Below, one piece after another: positions 17,174-25,728 of a stretch of 64,000 nucleotides of DNA; within the stretch, counting starts at the first letter, position 1, and each line of letters begins with the position of its first letter. Under the pieces are notes generated by a model. That model saw only the letters and a list, made by a program, of their open reading frames with translations. It searched no databases and was not told where the DNA came from. The stretch is from Caldimonas brevitalea. Its GTDB lineage: Bacteria > Pseudomonadota > Gammaproteobacteria > Burkholderiales > Burkholderiaceae_C. The stretch spans positions 2,852,001 to 2,916,000 of the forward strand of contig NZ_CP011371.1 of the NCBI RefSeq assembly GCF_001017435.1, in the 5' to 3' direction. A program made the translations under genes and the position numbers.

Positions 17174-17665
17174 ATGAAACTCACACCACTGCAAAAGCGC
17201 GCCGCCCGGCTGGAGCGCAACAAGTCCGAGGTCGACGTCAACCTGGTGTCGTTGATCGACATCTTCACCATCTTGCTGTTCTTCCTGCTGTCGAGCGCGA
17301 CGGGGGTCGAAACCCTTTCCAGCCCGAAGGCGGTGAAGCTGCCGCAGTCGACCGCCGAGACCAGCCCGCGCGAGACCGTCGTGGTGGTGGTCAGCCACGA
17401 CGACATCCTCGTCAGTGGGCGGCGGGTCGCGACGGTGGCGGAGGCGATGGCCACCGAAGGCGACCTGATCGCGTCGCTCAAGGCCGAGCTGGAGGGGCTG
17501 CCGGGCGCCGCGCCCGAGCAGCCCCCGGCCCAGAGCAAGTCGGTCACGATCATGGGCGACAAAGACATTCCCTACCGCTTGCTGCGCAAGGTGATGTACA
17601 CGGCCGCCCGCGCCAACTTCAGCGACGTGTCGTTCGCGGTGATCAGGAAGTACGAAGCGTCATGA
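17174..17665 (+). CDS. ExbD/TolR-type motor subunit
   Basis: This 163-residue single-span protein has the segment DVNLVSLIDIFTILLFFLL, with the conserved membrane Asp29 that carries protons in ExbD, TolR and MotB. The periplasmic domain follows (ETVVVVVSHDDILVSGRRV...KDIPYRLLRKVMYTAARANF), with an Ala/Pro insertion at about 114-123. It pairs with the preceding Asp-less paralogue and the channel protein to form the energy-converting complex. An AGGGCAGC element precedes the ATG. Confidence 0.9.
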   Translation: MKLTPLQKRAARLERNKSEVDVNLVSLIDIFTILLFFLLSSATGVETLSSPKAVKLPQSTAETSPRETVVVVVSHDDILVSGRRVATVAEAMATEGDLIASLKAELEGLPGAAPEQPPAQSKSVTIMGDKDIPYRLLRKVMYTAARANFSDVSFAVIRKYEAS

Positions 17666-17699
17666 GGTACCGGATGCCTATCCCGACCGAGGGGCAACG

Positions 17700-18836
17700 A
17701 TGAGCACCGTTGCTGCTGTTTCTTTCCGCCGGCCGCTGCTGCCCTGGGCGGTGGCGCACGAGGACGAAGCGCGCTTTCGCCGCATCCTGCACACCGTGCT
17801 GGGCGTCAGCGCGCTGGTGTGCCTGCTGTTGCTGCTGTGGCCGCGCCCGCCCGAGGAACGTGCCGAGCCGCGCCCCTTGCCGCTGCCGGTGGCCAAGCTG
17901 ATGCTGGAGCGCGAGCCACCACCTCCGCCGCCGCCCGTGGTCAAGCGTGAACCGCAGCCCACGCCCGCGGCCCCGTCCACGGCCGCTGCGCAGCCACCAG
18001 CCTCCACCGTCAAACCGGAAGGCCGCAAGCCGCAACCCGACAAGCCGGCGACGGTGAAAAAGCCGGTACCCGAGGCGCGCAACCCGCAACCCGGCAAAGC
18101 GCCCGGTGAGATCGGCGAAGCCCGACGCAAGGCGGCGGGTGTGGGCCTGCTGGCGATGAAGGACGACCTGGCCGAACTGCGCGGCGCCCCGGTGGCGGTG
18201 CAGCTGAAGCAGGACATCAAGCCCGGCCGCGGCGTGGGCACCGGGGCCGGCGTCGGCGTGGGGGCGGGCAACGAGCCCGGCATCCCGACGCGTGCCTTGA
18301 TCACCTCCAATGCCACCGGCGGCAGCGGCGGCATCAACACCGCCGCCTACAGCCGCAACACCGGCGGCGGTGGGCTGGCGGGCCGCGCCACCACGCTGGT
18401 CGAAGGTGTGGCTGGCGGTGGTGGCGGCGGCGGGCCCGGGGTCGGCGGGGTCAAGGGTGACGGCACCGGCACCGGCACGGGCAACGGCACAGGAGGCGGC
18501 GGCGGTGGCCGCGGCGGCACGGTGCAGCGCGGCGGCAGCGGCAAGGCCTCGCGTTCGATCGAGGAGATCAAGCTCGTCTTCGAGCGCCACAAGGGCGCCA
18601 TCTACGCCCTCTACAACCGGGCACTGCGCGAAGACCCGTCGCTGCAGGGCAAGGTGGTGCTGAAGCTGACCATCTCACCGTCGGGCAGTGTGGTGGACTG
18701 CCGCATCGTCTCGAGCGAGCTGCAGGCGGCCGAGCTGGAAAGCAAGCTGCTGGCGCGCGTGCGGCAATTCGACTTCGGCGCCAAGGACGTCGACCAGATG
18801 GTCGTGACCTGGCCGGTCGATTTTCTGCCCTCTTGA
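17700..18836 (+). CDS. TonB-like protein with AgmX/PglI C-terminal domain
   Basis: The product is 378 residues. A cytoplasmic N-terminus is followed by one membrane helix (about 30-47, VLGVSALVCLLLLLW), a Pro/Lys-rich periplasmic spacer (about 58-110), a long Gly-rich region (about 190-280) and a C-terminal domain of about 95 residues starting SRSIEEIKLVFERHKG. That domain, with ALREDPSLQGKVVLKLTISPSGSV, matches the AgmX/PglI type, a TonB-C-like fold. It would carry force from the motor across the periplasm to the outer-membrane components. The GAGGGG element just upstream supports ATG 17700. Its TGA overlaps the ccmA start by one base, which links the machine to the haem maturation genes. 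Confidence 0.87.
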   Translation: MSTVAAVSFRRPLLPWAVAHEDEARFRRILHTVLGVSALVCLLLLLWPRPPEERAEPRPLPLPVAKLMLEREPPPPPPPVVKREPQPTPAAPSTAAAQPPASTVKPEGRKPQPDKPATVKKPVPEARNPQPGKAPGEIGEARRKAAGVGLLAMKDDLAELRGAPVAVQLKQDIKPGRGVGTGAGVGVGAGNEPGIPTRALITSNATGGSGGINTAAYSRNTGGGGLAGRATTLVEGVAGGGGGGGPGVGGVKGDGTGTGTGNGTGGGGGGRGGTVQRGGSGKASRSIEEIKLVFERHKGAIYALYNRALREDPSLQGKVVLKLTISPSGSVVDCRIVSSELQAAELESKLLARVRQFDFGAKDVDQMVVTWPVDFLPS

Positions 18837-19495
18837 TGTCGACACCGGCCGTGTCCCATGCCGAGCCGCCGCGCCTGGCCACCGTGCAACTCGCGTGCCG
18901 CCGCGCCGGCCGCCTGCTGTTCCAGGCCTTGGACCTGCAGGTGCCCGCCGGCCAGGTGGTGTGGGTGCGCGGGCGCAACGGCAGTGGCAAGACCAGCTTG
19001 CTGCGCCTGGCGGCCGGGCTGGTCGCGCCCGAGGCCGGGCAGGTGTTGTGGGGCGGCGTGCCGGTGCGCGAAGGCGCCCGCGCCGGGGCGCGGCCGGCAT
19101 TTGTCGGCCATGCGCACGCACTGCAGCAAGACTTCACCGTGACCCAGGCGCTGCAGTTTTTGCTGCGCTTGCAGGGCGGCCCGAGCGACACCGCCACCGT
19201 GCACGGCGCGCTGCACCGCATGGGGCTGCAGGGGCACCGCGAGACGCCGGTGCGCAGCCTGTCGCAAGGGCAGCGGCGGCGCGCTGCGCTCGCGCGCCTG
19301 GCGGTGCCGGAGCCGGCGCCGCTGTGGTTGCTCGACGAACCTTATGACGCGCTCGACGCGGACGGCATCGAACGGCTGAACGCGCTGTTGTGCGATCAGC
19401 TGCTGCGCGGCGGCAGTGTCCTGTTGACCAGCCACCAAGCGGTGGACCTGGGCCCAATGCGTGTGGGCGAAATCGATCTCGATGGGTACCACTGA
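18836..19495 (+). CDS. ccmA: haem exporter ATP-binding protein CcmA
   Basis: This 219-residue ATPase of the CcmABCD complex releases holo-CcmE, the periplasmic haem chaperone. Visible motifs are Walker A GRNGSGKT, signature LSQGQRRR and Walker B PLWLLDEPYDALD, followed by the H-loop TSHQ. ATG 18836 overlaps the TonB-like gene stop by one base; the TTG immediately upstream is less likely. It is the first of nine contiguous ccm genes in textbook order, and their products act at the inner membrane. Confidence 0.95.
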   Translation: MSTPAVSHAEPPRLATVQLACRRAGRLLFQALDLQVPAGQVVWVRGRNGSGKTSLLRLAAGLVAPEAGQVLWGGVPVREGARAGARPAFVGHAHALQQDFTVTQALQFLLRLQGGPSDTATVHGALHRMGLQGHRETPVRSLSQGQRRRAALARLAVPEPAPLWLLDEPYDALDADGIERLNALLCDQLLRGGSVLLTSHQAVDLGPMRVGEIDLDGYH

Positions 19496-19508
19496 GAACG
19501 ACGACCCC

Positions 19509-20177
19509 ATGCCTGCGCTGTTCATCACCCTCTACCTGCGCGAGCTGCGGCTGGCGCGGCGCCGGCCTGTCGAGGTGGTGCTGCCGCTGGTCTTCTGCGC
19601 CGCCGCGGTGAGCCTGTTCCCGCTCGCCGTCGGGCCGGAGCCGCAGACGCTGCGCCAGATCGCGCCGGGTGTCGTGTGGGCCTGCGCGCTGCTGGCCGCG
19701 ATGCTGTCGGTCACGCAGCTGTATGCGCTCGATGGGGCCGACGGCACGCTGGAGCAGATGCTGCTCGGCGACCCGGGCGGCGGTGTCATCGCCGTCGCCA
19801 AGGCGGCCGCGCACTGGAGTCTCACCGGGCTGCCGCTGGTGCTGTTGGCGCCGTTGTTCGGGCTGCTGCTCGGCCTGCGGGGGGCGGCGCTGGGCGTGCT
19901 GGCGGTCTCGCTGTTGCTGGGCACGCCGGTGCTGAGCCTGCTGGGCAATGTCGCCGCGGCCCTGACGCAGGGCCTGCGCAGCGCCGCGATGCTGATCGTG
20001 CTGCTGGTGCTGCCGCTGTCGATCCCGGCGCTGGTGTTCGGCACCGGCGCGGTCGCCGCCGTCGAGGGGGGGCAGTCGCCCGGCGCGCACTACTCGCTGC
20101 TGGGCGCCTTGCTCATCTTCAGCGCGCTGACGGCGCTGCCCGCCACGGCCGCGGCCTTGCGCATTTCGATGGAGTGA
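19509..20177 (+). CDS. ccmB: haem exporter permease CcmB
   Basis: This 222-residue inner-membrane protein has about six hydrophobic helices and the N-terminal LYLRELRLARRRPVEVV typical of CcmB. It is the membrane partner of CcmA. ATG 19509 gives the usual family length; ATG 19482 would add nine atypical residues and overlap ccmA. The gap to ccmC is 7 bases. Confidence 0.93.
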   Translation: MPALFITLYLRELRLARRRPVEVVLPLVFCAAAVSLFPLAVGPEPQTLRQIAPGVVWACALLAAMLSVTQLYALDGADGTLEQMLLGDPGGGVIAVAKAAAHWSLTGLPLVLLAPLFGLLLGLRGAALGVLAVSLLLGTPVLSLLGNVAAALTQGLRSAAMLIVLLVLPLSIPALVFGTGAVAAVEGGQSPGAHYSLLGALLIFSALTALPATAAALRISME

Positions 20178-20184
20178 GGGCGAC

Positions 20185-20952
20185 ATGGCACCGCAGCCGC
20201 AACGCCTACGCTGGTTCACCTTCGCCGCGCCGTCACGCTTCTACACGCTGGCGGGGGCGCTCGTGCCCTGGTTGTGGGCCGCCGCTGCCGTGCTGGGCGC
20301 CGCCGGGCTCTACATCGGCTTTTTCGTCGCGCCCACCGACGCGCAGCAGGGCGAGGCCTACCGGATCATCTTCATCCACGTGCCCGCCGCCTGGATGTCG
20401 ATGCTGATCTACGCGGTCATGGCCGGCTGGGCTGCGCTCGGCTATGTCTTCAACGCCCGGATGGCGGCGATGCTCGCGCGTGCGCTCGCACCCACCGGGG
20501 CGCTCGCCACCTGCGTCGCGCTCGTCACCGGCGCCTTCTGGGGCCAGCCGACCTGGGGCACCTGGTGGGTGTGGGACGCGCGGCTCACCTCCGAGTTGAT
20601 GCTGCTGTTTCTCTACCTCGCCTACATGGCGCTGGTGACGTCGATCGACGACCCGCGCCGCGCCGACCAGGCCGGCGCGCTGCTCGCCATCGTCGGGGTG
20701 GCCAACCTGCCCGTCATCTACTTTTCGGTGCGTTGGTGGAACACGCTGCACCAGGGTGCGAGCGTCAGCATGACGGCCGCGCCCAAGATGGCGGACACCA
20801 TGTTCGCGGCCTTGCTGCTGATGAGTCTGGCCTTCTGGGCCTATGCCGCCGCGGTGAGCCTGACCCGCGCCCGAGCCATCGTGCTGGAGCGCGAGGCAGA
20901 CGCCGAGTGGGTGCGCGAGCGTGTTGCCGCAGGCCGGGAGCGGGCCGCATGA
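20185..20952 (+). CDS. ccmC: haem lyase-complex protein CcmC
   Basis: This 255-residue polytopic protein loads haem onto CcmE. The tryptophan-rich WWD motif appears as [17 protein letters not shown]. The conserved flanking histidine contexts [12 protein letters not shown] and [10 protein letters not shown] provide the axial haem ligands. Six membrane helices are expected. Its TGA overlaps the ccmD start (ATGA). Confidence 0.95.
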   Translation: MAPQPQRLRWFTFAAPSRFYTLAGALVPWLWAAAAVLGAAGLYIGFFVAPTDAQQGEAYRIIFIHVPAAWMSMLIYAVMAGWAALGYVFNARMAAMLARALAPTGALATCVALVTGAFWGQPTWGTWWVWDARLTSELMLLFLYLAYMALVTSIDDPRRADQAGALLAIVGVANLPVIYFSVRWWNTLHQGASVSMTAAPKMADTMFAALLLMSLAFWAYAAAVSLTRARAIVLEREADAEWVRERVAAGRERAA

Positions 20953-21128
20953 ACTGGGGCAGTGTGGCCGTGTTTTTCGAGATGGGCGGGCACGGGCTGT
21001 ACGTGTGGGGTGCCTATGGCGTGACCGCGGTGCTGATGGCGATCGAACCCTGGTCGGCCTGGCGGCGGCGCCGGCGGGCCGCGGCACAAGCGGTGGCCGC
21101 TGCGGCGAGCGGGGAGCCGGCGAGATGA
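20949..21128 (+). CDS. ccmD: haem exporter small subunit CcmD
   Basis: This 59-residue protein has one membrane helix (about 15-33, [21 protein letters not shown]) and a basic cytoplasmic tail (WRRRRRAA), the standard CcmD layout. It stabilises CcmABC and assists release of haem-loaded CcmE. It overlaps ccmC and ccmE by four bases each. Confidence 0.92.
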   Translation: MNWGSVAVFFEMGGHGLYVWGAYGVTAVLMAIEPWSAWRRRRRAAAQAVAAAASGEPAR

Positions 21129-21589
21129 CACCCCGGCAGCGGCGTTGGGCGATCTGTCTCGGCCTCGTGGCCGCCGTCGGCGTGGCCGGTGCGTTGGTGA
21201 TCAACGCCTTGCGCAGCAACCTGGTGTTCTTCTACTCCCCCTCCCAGGTGGCGGCCCAGCAAGTGCCGCTGGGCCGTGCCTTTCGCGTCGGCGGCTTGGT
21301 GGCGCCGGGCAGCGTGCAGCGGGATGGCCTGATGGTGCGTTTTGTGGTGACCGACACGGCCCACTCGATCGCCGTGCGTTACCAGGGTGGCCTGCCCGAT
21401 CTGTTCAGGGAAGGCAAGGGTGTGGTGGCGCAGGGCAGGGTGGGCGAGGACGGTGTGTTCCAGGCGCAGGAGGTGCTGGCCAAACACGACGAGAACTACA
21501 TGCCGCCCGAGGCCGCCGATGCGCTGCGGCACGCCGGCGCGGCGGCGCAGCCGCCCGCCGCGACCGGCGCTGCCCGGGAGGCCCGATGA
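21125..21589 (+). CDS. ccmE: cytochrome c-type biogenesis haem chaperone CcmE
   Basis: This 154-residue membrane-anchored periplasmic protein binds haem covalently through the His of the [12 protein letters not shown] motif, with Tyr as axial ligand. Both residues are present. There is one N-terminal helix (about 9-29), then an OB-fold ([12 protein letters not shown]...[15 protein letters not shown]). The C-terminus is Ala-rich. ATG 21125 overlaps the ccmD stop, and the TGA overlaps the ccmF start. Confidence 0.95.
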   Translation: MTPRQRRWAICLGLVAAVGVAGALVINALRSNLVFFYSPSQVAAQQVPLGRAFRVGGLVAPGSVQRDGLMVRFVVTDTAHSIAVRYQGGLPDLFREGKGVVAQGRVGEDGVFQAQEVLAKHDENYMPPEAADALRHAGAAAQPPAATGAAREAR

Positions 21590-23577
21590 TCCCCGAACTG
21601 GGTCAGGTGGCACTGCTGTTGGCGCTGGCCGTGGCGCTCATCCAGGGTGGCTTGCCGTTGCTCGGTGCAGCACGCGGGCGGCAGGACTGGATGTCGCTGG
21701 CGCGTCCCGCGGCGCGCGCCCAGTTTGTCCTGGTCAGCCTTGCCTTTGCCTGTCTGGCCGCTGGTTTCGTGCGCCACGACTTCTCGGTGCTCTATGTCGC
21801 ACAGCACTCCAACACCGCCTTGCCGCTGGTCTACCGGTTGGCCGCGGTGTGGGGCGGGCACGAGGGCTCCTTGCTGTTGTGGGTGTGGATGCTGGCCGCC
21901 TGGGGGCTGGCGGTGGCGCGCTTCAGCCGCGAACTTCCCGAGGCACTGACGGCGCGCATCCTCGCGGTGATGGGCCTGATCAGCGCCGGATTTCTGCTGT
22001 TCATGCTGTTCACGTCCAACCCCTTCGAGCGGCTGTCGCCGGTGCCGCCGGACGGGCGCGACCTCAACCCGCTGCTGCAGGACCCCGGCATGGTGGTGCA
22101 TCCACCGCTGCTCTACATGGGCTATGTCGGGTTCTCGGTGGCCTTCTCGTTCGCGGTGGCGGCGCTGCTCGGCGGCCAGCTGGACGCGGCCTGGGCCCGC
22201 TGGACACGACCGTGGACCACGGCCGCCTGGAGCTTCCTCACGCTGGGCATCTTGTTCGGCAGCCTGTGGGCGTACGACGTGCTCGGCTGGGGCGGCTGGT
22301 GGTTCTGGGACCCGGTGGAAAACGCCTCTTTCATGCCCTGGCTGGCCGGCACCGCGCTGATCCACTCGCTGGCCGTGACGGAAAAGCGCGGCGCCTTCAA
22401 GGCGTGGACGGTGCTGCTGGCCATCCTGGCCTTCTCGCTGTCGCTGCTCGGCACCTTTTTGGTCCGCTCGGGCGTGCTGTCGTCGGTCCATGCGTTCGCG
22501 ACCGATCCACGCCGTGGCCTGTTCATCCTGGTCTTTCTGGTGCTGGCCGTCGGCGGCTCCCTGGCGCTGTACGCGTGGCGTGCGCCCAAGCTCGGGCTGG
22601 GCGGGCGTTTCGGCCTGGTGTCACGCGAGTCCTTGCTGCTCGCGAACAACGTGCTGTGGGTCGTCGCGACGCTGTCGGTGCTGTTGGGCACGCTCTATCC
22701 GCTGCTGATCGAGAGCCTGGGACTCGGCAAGATCTCGGTCGGGCCGCCGTACTTCGACAGCGTGTTCGTGCCGCTGATGGTGCCGGCCGTGCTGCTGCTC
22801 GGTTTCGGGCCGCTGGCACGCTGGAAACACACCGAACTGCATACGCTCGTGTGGCGTTTGCGCTGGGCGGCAGTCGTCACGGTGGTGGCCGCGCTGGCGA
22901 CGGAGGCAGGAGCCGGCCGCGTCAGCTTGAGCGCGACGCTGGGTTTGGCGATGAGCTTCTGGATCGCCACCTCGATCGGCACCGACCTGTGGGAGCGCTT
23001 GCGGCCTGCCGAGCGCTCGCCCGCGCGGCTTTGGGCGCGCCTGCGCCAGCTGCCGTGCGCGCTGGTCGGCATGCTGCTGGCGCATCTCGGCGTCGCGGTG
23101 TTTGCTTTCGGCGTGAGCATGGTCAGCAGCTACCAGGTCGAGCGTGAGGTGCAGATGGGCTGGGACCAGAGCCGCGAGCTGGCGGGTTATCGGTTCACGC
23201 TGCGGGGGGTGCGCGACGTGCAGGGGCCCAACTATCAGGCCGTGCAGGCGTTGATCGAGGTGACCCGTGCGGGGCAGCCGGTGGCCCGGCTGTATCCCGA
23301 GAAGCGGGTGTACCGGGTGCAGCGCAACCCGATCACCGAAGTCGCGATCGACCGCGGCATCACGCGCGACCTGTATGTGTCGCTGGGCGAGCCGGTCGAG
23401 GGGGGGCGGGCCTGGATCGTCCGTCTGTACGTGAAGCCATTCGTCAACTGCATCTGGGCCGGTTGTGTCCTGATGGCGCTGGGGGGCGCGGTCGCGGTGG
23501 GTGACCGGCGCTATCGGACGCAGCGTCGCCAGGTGCCGGCCGGCGCCGCGCTGGAAGCCGCCGGAGCGCCGGCATGA
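21586..23577 (+). CDS. ccmF: cytochrome c haem lyase subunit CcmF
   Basis: This 663-residue polytopic protein with about 15 helices joins haem from CcmE to apocytochrome CxxCH thiols. The WWD motif is [20 protein letters not shown]. Conserved histidines flank it ([33 protein letters not shown]). The length is normal for the family. ATGA overlaps occur at both ends. It is the core ligase for the three-haem protein at 2663 and possibly the CX4CH protein. Confidence 0.96.
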   Translation: MIPELGQVALLLALAVALIQGGLPLLGAARGRQDWMSLARPAARAQFVLVSLAFACLAAGFVRHDFSVLYVAQHSNTALPLVYRLAAVWGGHEGSLLLWVWMLAAWGLAVARFSRELPEALTARILAVMGLISAGFLLFMLFTSNPFERLSPVPPDGRDLNPLLQDPGMVVHPPLLYMGYVGFSVAFSFAVAALLGGQLDAAWARWTRPWTTAAWSFLTLGILFGSLWAYDVLGWGGWWFWDPVENASFMPWLAGTALIHSLAVTEKRGAFKAWTVLLAILAFSLSLLGTFLVRSGVLSSVHAFATDPRRGLFILVFLVLAVGGSLALYAWRAPKLGLGGRFGLVSRESLLLANNVLWVVATLSVLLGTLYPLLIESLGLGKISVGPPYFDSVFVPLMVPAVLLLGFGPLARWKHTELHTLVWRLRWAAVVTVVAALATEAGAGRVSLSATLGLAMSFWIATSIGTDLWERLRPAERSPARLWARLRQLPCALVGMLLAHLGVAVFAFGVSMVSSYQVEREVQMGWDQSRELAGYRFTLRGVRDVQGPNYQAVQALIEVTRAGQPVARLYPEKRVYRVQRNPITEVAIDRGITRDLYVSLGEPVEGGRAWIVRLYVKPFVNCIWAGCVLMALGGAVAVGDRRYRTQRRQVPAGAALEAAGAPA

Positions 23578-24107
23578 AAGGGCTTCGTTATGCCGTGCCG
23601 CTGGCGGTGTTCGCGCTGCTGGTGTGGGGCCTCGCGCGTGGGCTGGCGCTCGATCCGCGGGCCGTGCCGTCGCCGCTGATCGGCAAAGCGGCGCCGGCCT
23701 TTGCGCTCGCGCGGCTGGACGAGCCCGGCCAGCAACTGCGCCTCGACGACCTTCGAGGCCAGGTGTGGGTGCTGAACGTGTGGGCCTCGTGGTGTACGGC
23801 CTGTTTGCAGGAGCACGCGACGCTGGTCGAGTTCTCGCGCACGCACGCGGCACCTGTCATCGGTTTGAACTACAAGGACCAGCGGGCCGAGGCGCTGGCG
23901 TGGCTGGACCGCCACGGCAATCCGTATCGAACCTCGGTGGTGGATGTCGACGGGCGTGTCGGTCTCGACTTCGGTGTCTACGGGGTGCCCGAGACCTTCG
24001 TGATCGACCGACAAGGACGGGTGCGCTTCAAGCACGCCGGGCCGCTGACGCCGGAGCTGGTCCGGTCACGGATCGAACCGTTGTTGAAGGAAATCGGTGG
24101 CGCCTAG
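23574..24107 (+). CDS. ccmG: thiol:disulfide interchange protein CcmG/DsbE
   Basis: This 177-residue membrane-anchored thioredoxin has an N-terminal helix (VPLAVFALLVWGLARG) and active site WCTAC in the WASWCTACLQEH context. The cis-Pro loop is GVPETFVIDRQGRV. It reduces apocytochrome c disulfides for haem ligation. It overlaps ccmF (ATGA) and ccmH (11 bases). Confidence 0.94.
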   Translation: MKGLRYAVPLAVFALLVWGLARGLALDPRAVPSPLIGKAAPAFALARLDEPGQQLRLDDLRGQVWVLNVWASWCTACLQEHATLVEFSRTHAAPVIGLNYKDQRAEALAWLDRHGNPYRTSVVDVDGRVGLDFGVYGVPETFVIDRQGRVRFKHAGPLTPELVRSRIEPLLKEIGGA

Positions 24108-24582
24108 TGTCGTCTTCCACTGGACCCGTGTGTGGGCCGCGGCGCTGTGTTGTGCCGTCGCCCTGCAGGCGGCGGCGCAAGAGGCGGCCCCCAGCGCCGC
24201 CGACCCGGCACTCGAAGCCCGCGTGCGGCAGATCACAGCCGAGCTGCGCTGCCTGGTCTGTCAGAACGAAACCATTGCCGAGTCGAGCGCCGATCTGGCG
24301 CGCGACCTGCGCGCCGAAGTCACCCGCATGTTGCGCGCAGGGCGCAGCGAGGCGGAGATCCAGCAGTTCATGACCGACCGCTACGGTGACTTCGTGCGCT
24401 ACCGGCCGCCGCTGAAGCCGTCCACGCTGCTGCTGTGGTGGGGACCGCCCGCGCTGCTGGCCGGTGGGTTGCTCACGCTGTGGGCGGTGCTGCAGCGGCG
24501 CTCGCGCTTGAGCGATGACTGCTTCGAGCCCGATGAGGAGCCCGATGCACCCGCGGGAGTGGACGAGGGCGGCCCGCCATGA
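24097..24582 (+). CDS. ccmH: cytochrome c biogenesis protein CcmH
   Basis: This 161-residue protein has a signal peptide, the redox motif LRCLVCQN in a periplasmic helical domain, and a single C-terminal membrane helix (LLLWWGPPALLAGGLLTLWAVL). Together with CcmG and CcmF it presents reduced apocytochromes. GTG 24097 is the start, preceded by GAAGGAAA. The acidic tail DEEPDAPAGVDEG is unremarkable. It overlaps ccmI by four bases. Confidence 0.93.
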   Translation: MAPSVVFHWTRVWAAALCCAVALQAAAQEAAPSAADPALEARVRQITAELRCLVCQNETIAESSADLARDLRAEVTRMLRAGRSEAEIQQFMTDRYGDFVRYRPPLKPSTLLLWWGPPALLAGGLLTLWAVLQRRSRLSDDCFEPDEEPDAPAGVDEGGPP

Positions 24583-25661
24583 TGGCCTTGTTTGTTCTCG
24601 TGGCAGGCTTGCTGTGCCTCCTCACGCTCGCCCTGTTGGCGGGGGCACGATGGCGGCGGTCGCGCGCCGGTGTTCCGGAGGGGGCTACCGCGGTGGGCCC
24701 GTCGCCCCGGCTGCTCGCGGCGCTGGCGGTGTTCGTGCTCGGCGTGGTGGGCGGTGGATATGCGTGGCTGGGCGCGCCGCGCCATCTGGACCTCGGTCCC
24801 GCGGCCTCCGTGGCCCTCGGGACCGCAGAACCGCCGCAACGCGCGGCCTCGGCTCCCGACCGTCTGAGTCCGGAGCAGGTCTTGGCCTTGGCCGAGCGCC
24901 TGGAGCGGCAGCTGCAAGGTCAACCGGACGATGCGTCGAGCTGGGCTCTGCTCGCACGCGCGCACGCCGCCCTCGGCCGCCGGGCCCAGGCCGCCGCGGC
25001 CCTCGAACAGGCGGCGCGGCGGCGGCCGCATGACGCTGGTCTGCTGACCGACCATGCCGACTTCCTCGCCCGGCTGAACGGGCCCAGCCTGCAAGGTGAG
25101 CCGACCCGCCTCATCGAACGCGCCTTGGCGCTCGACCCGACACATGCCAAGGCGCTCGCCTTGGCCGGTGCGGCGGCCTACGACCGGCAGGACTTCGAGG
25201 CGGCGGCCCGGTACTGGGAGCGGCTGGCCGAGGTCGAGCGGCGCAACGAGCCGCTGTATCGGCAGATCCGCGAGCGTGTCGACCAGGCGCGCCGGCTCGC
25301 CGCGAGCCCCGCCCGGGTGGGGGTCACGGTGACGTTGACACCGGCGCTGCAGGGCAGTGTGGGACCGAACGACATCTTGTTCATCTTCGCACGGGCGGCC
25401 GATGCTCGGCCCGGTACACCGCCGCTCGCGGTGCTGCGCAAGCGCGCCCGCGACCTGCCGATCAGCGTGACGCTCGACGACAGCCTGGCGATGTCGCCGA
25501 CCGCGAAACTGTCGGACGCGTCGCGGGTGCTGGTCGTCGCCCGCATCTCGAAAAGCGGCAGTGCGACACCGCGCAGCGGCGATCTGCAAAGCCACGCTGA
25601 GCCGGTTGCCGTCGGAGCGAGCGGGGTGCGGCTGGAGATCGACGCACGGGTCGCACCGTAA
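24579..25661 (+). CDS. ccmI: cytochrome c biogenesis protein CcmI
   Basis: The product is 360 residues. Two N-terminal membrane helices (about 3-21 and 43-62) are followed by a TPR domain (SWALLARAHAALGRRAQAAAALEQA, AKALALAGAAAYDRQDFEAAARYWERL) and a C-terminal beta domain ending RLEIDARVAP. CcmI chaperones apocytochrome c C-termini to the ligase. It is the last gene of the run; a GC-rich hairpin lies 11 bases past its stop. Confidence 0.92.
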   Translation: MMALFVLVAGLLCLLTLALLAGARWRRSRAGVPEGATAVGPSPRLLAALAVFVLGVVGGGYAWLGAPRHLDLGPAASVALGTAEPPQRAASAPDRLSPEQVLALAERLERQLQGQPDDASSWALLARAHAALGRRAQAAAALEQAARRRPHDAGLLTDHADFLARLNGPSLQGEPTRLIERALALDPTHAKALALAGAAAYDRQDFEAAARYWERLAEVERRNEPLYRQIRERVDQARRLAASPARVGVTVTLTPALQGSVGPNDILFIFARAADARPGTPPLAVLRKRARDLPISVTLDDSLAMSPTAKLSDASRVLVVARISKSGSATPRSGDLQSHAEPVAVGASGVRLEIDARVAP

Positions 25662-25672
25662 GGCGGGCCGGC

Positions 25673-25701
25673 GGCGCAGCCGCCGCAGCGTGGGCTGCGC
25701 C
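25673..25701 (+). terminator. GC-rich hairpin after ccmI
   Basis: GGCGCAGCC and GGCTGCGCC form a 9-base-pair stem with an 11-base loop just after ccmI and before a convergent gene. No T-tract follows on the plus strand, so intrinsic termination is uncertain. Confidence 0.4.
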
Positions 25702-25728
25702 CATAAGGGCATCAAGCTTCGACCACCG

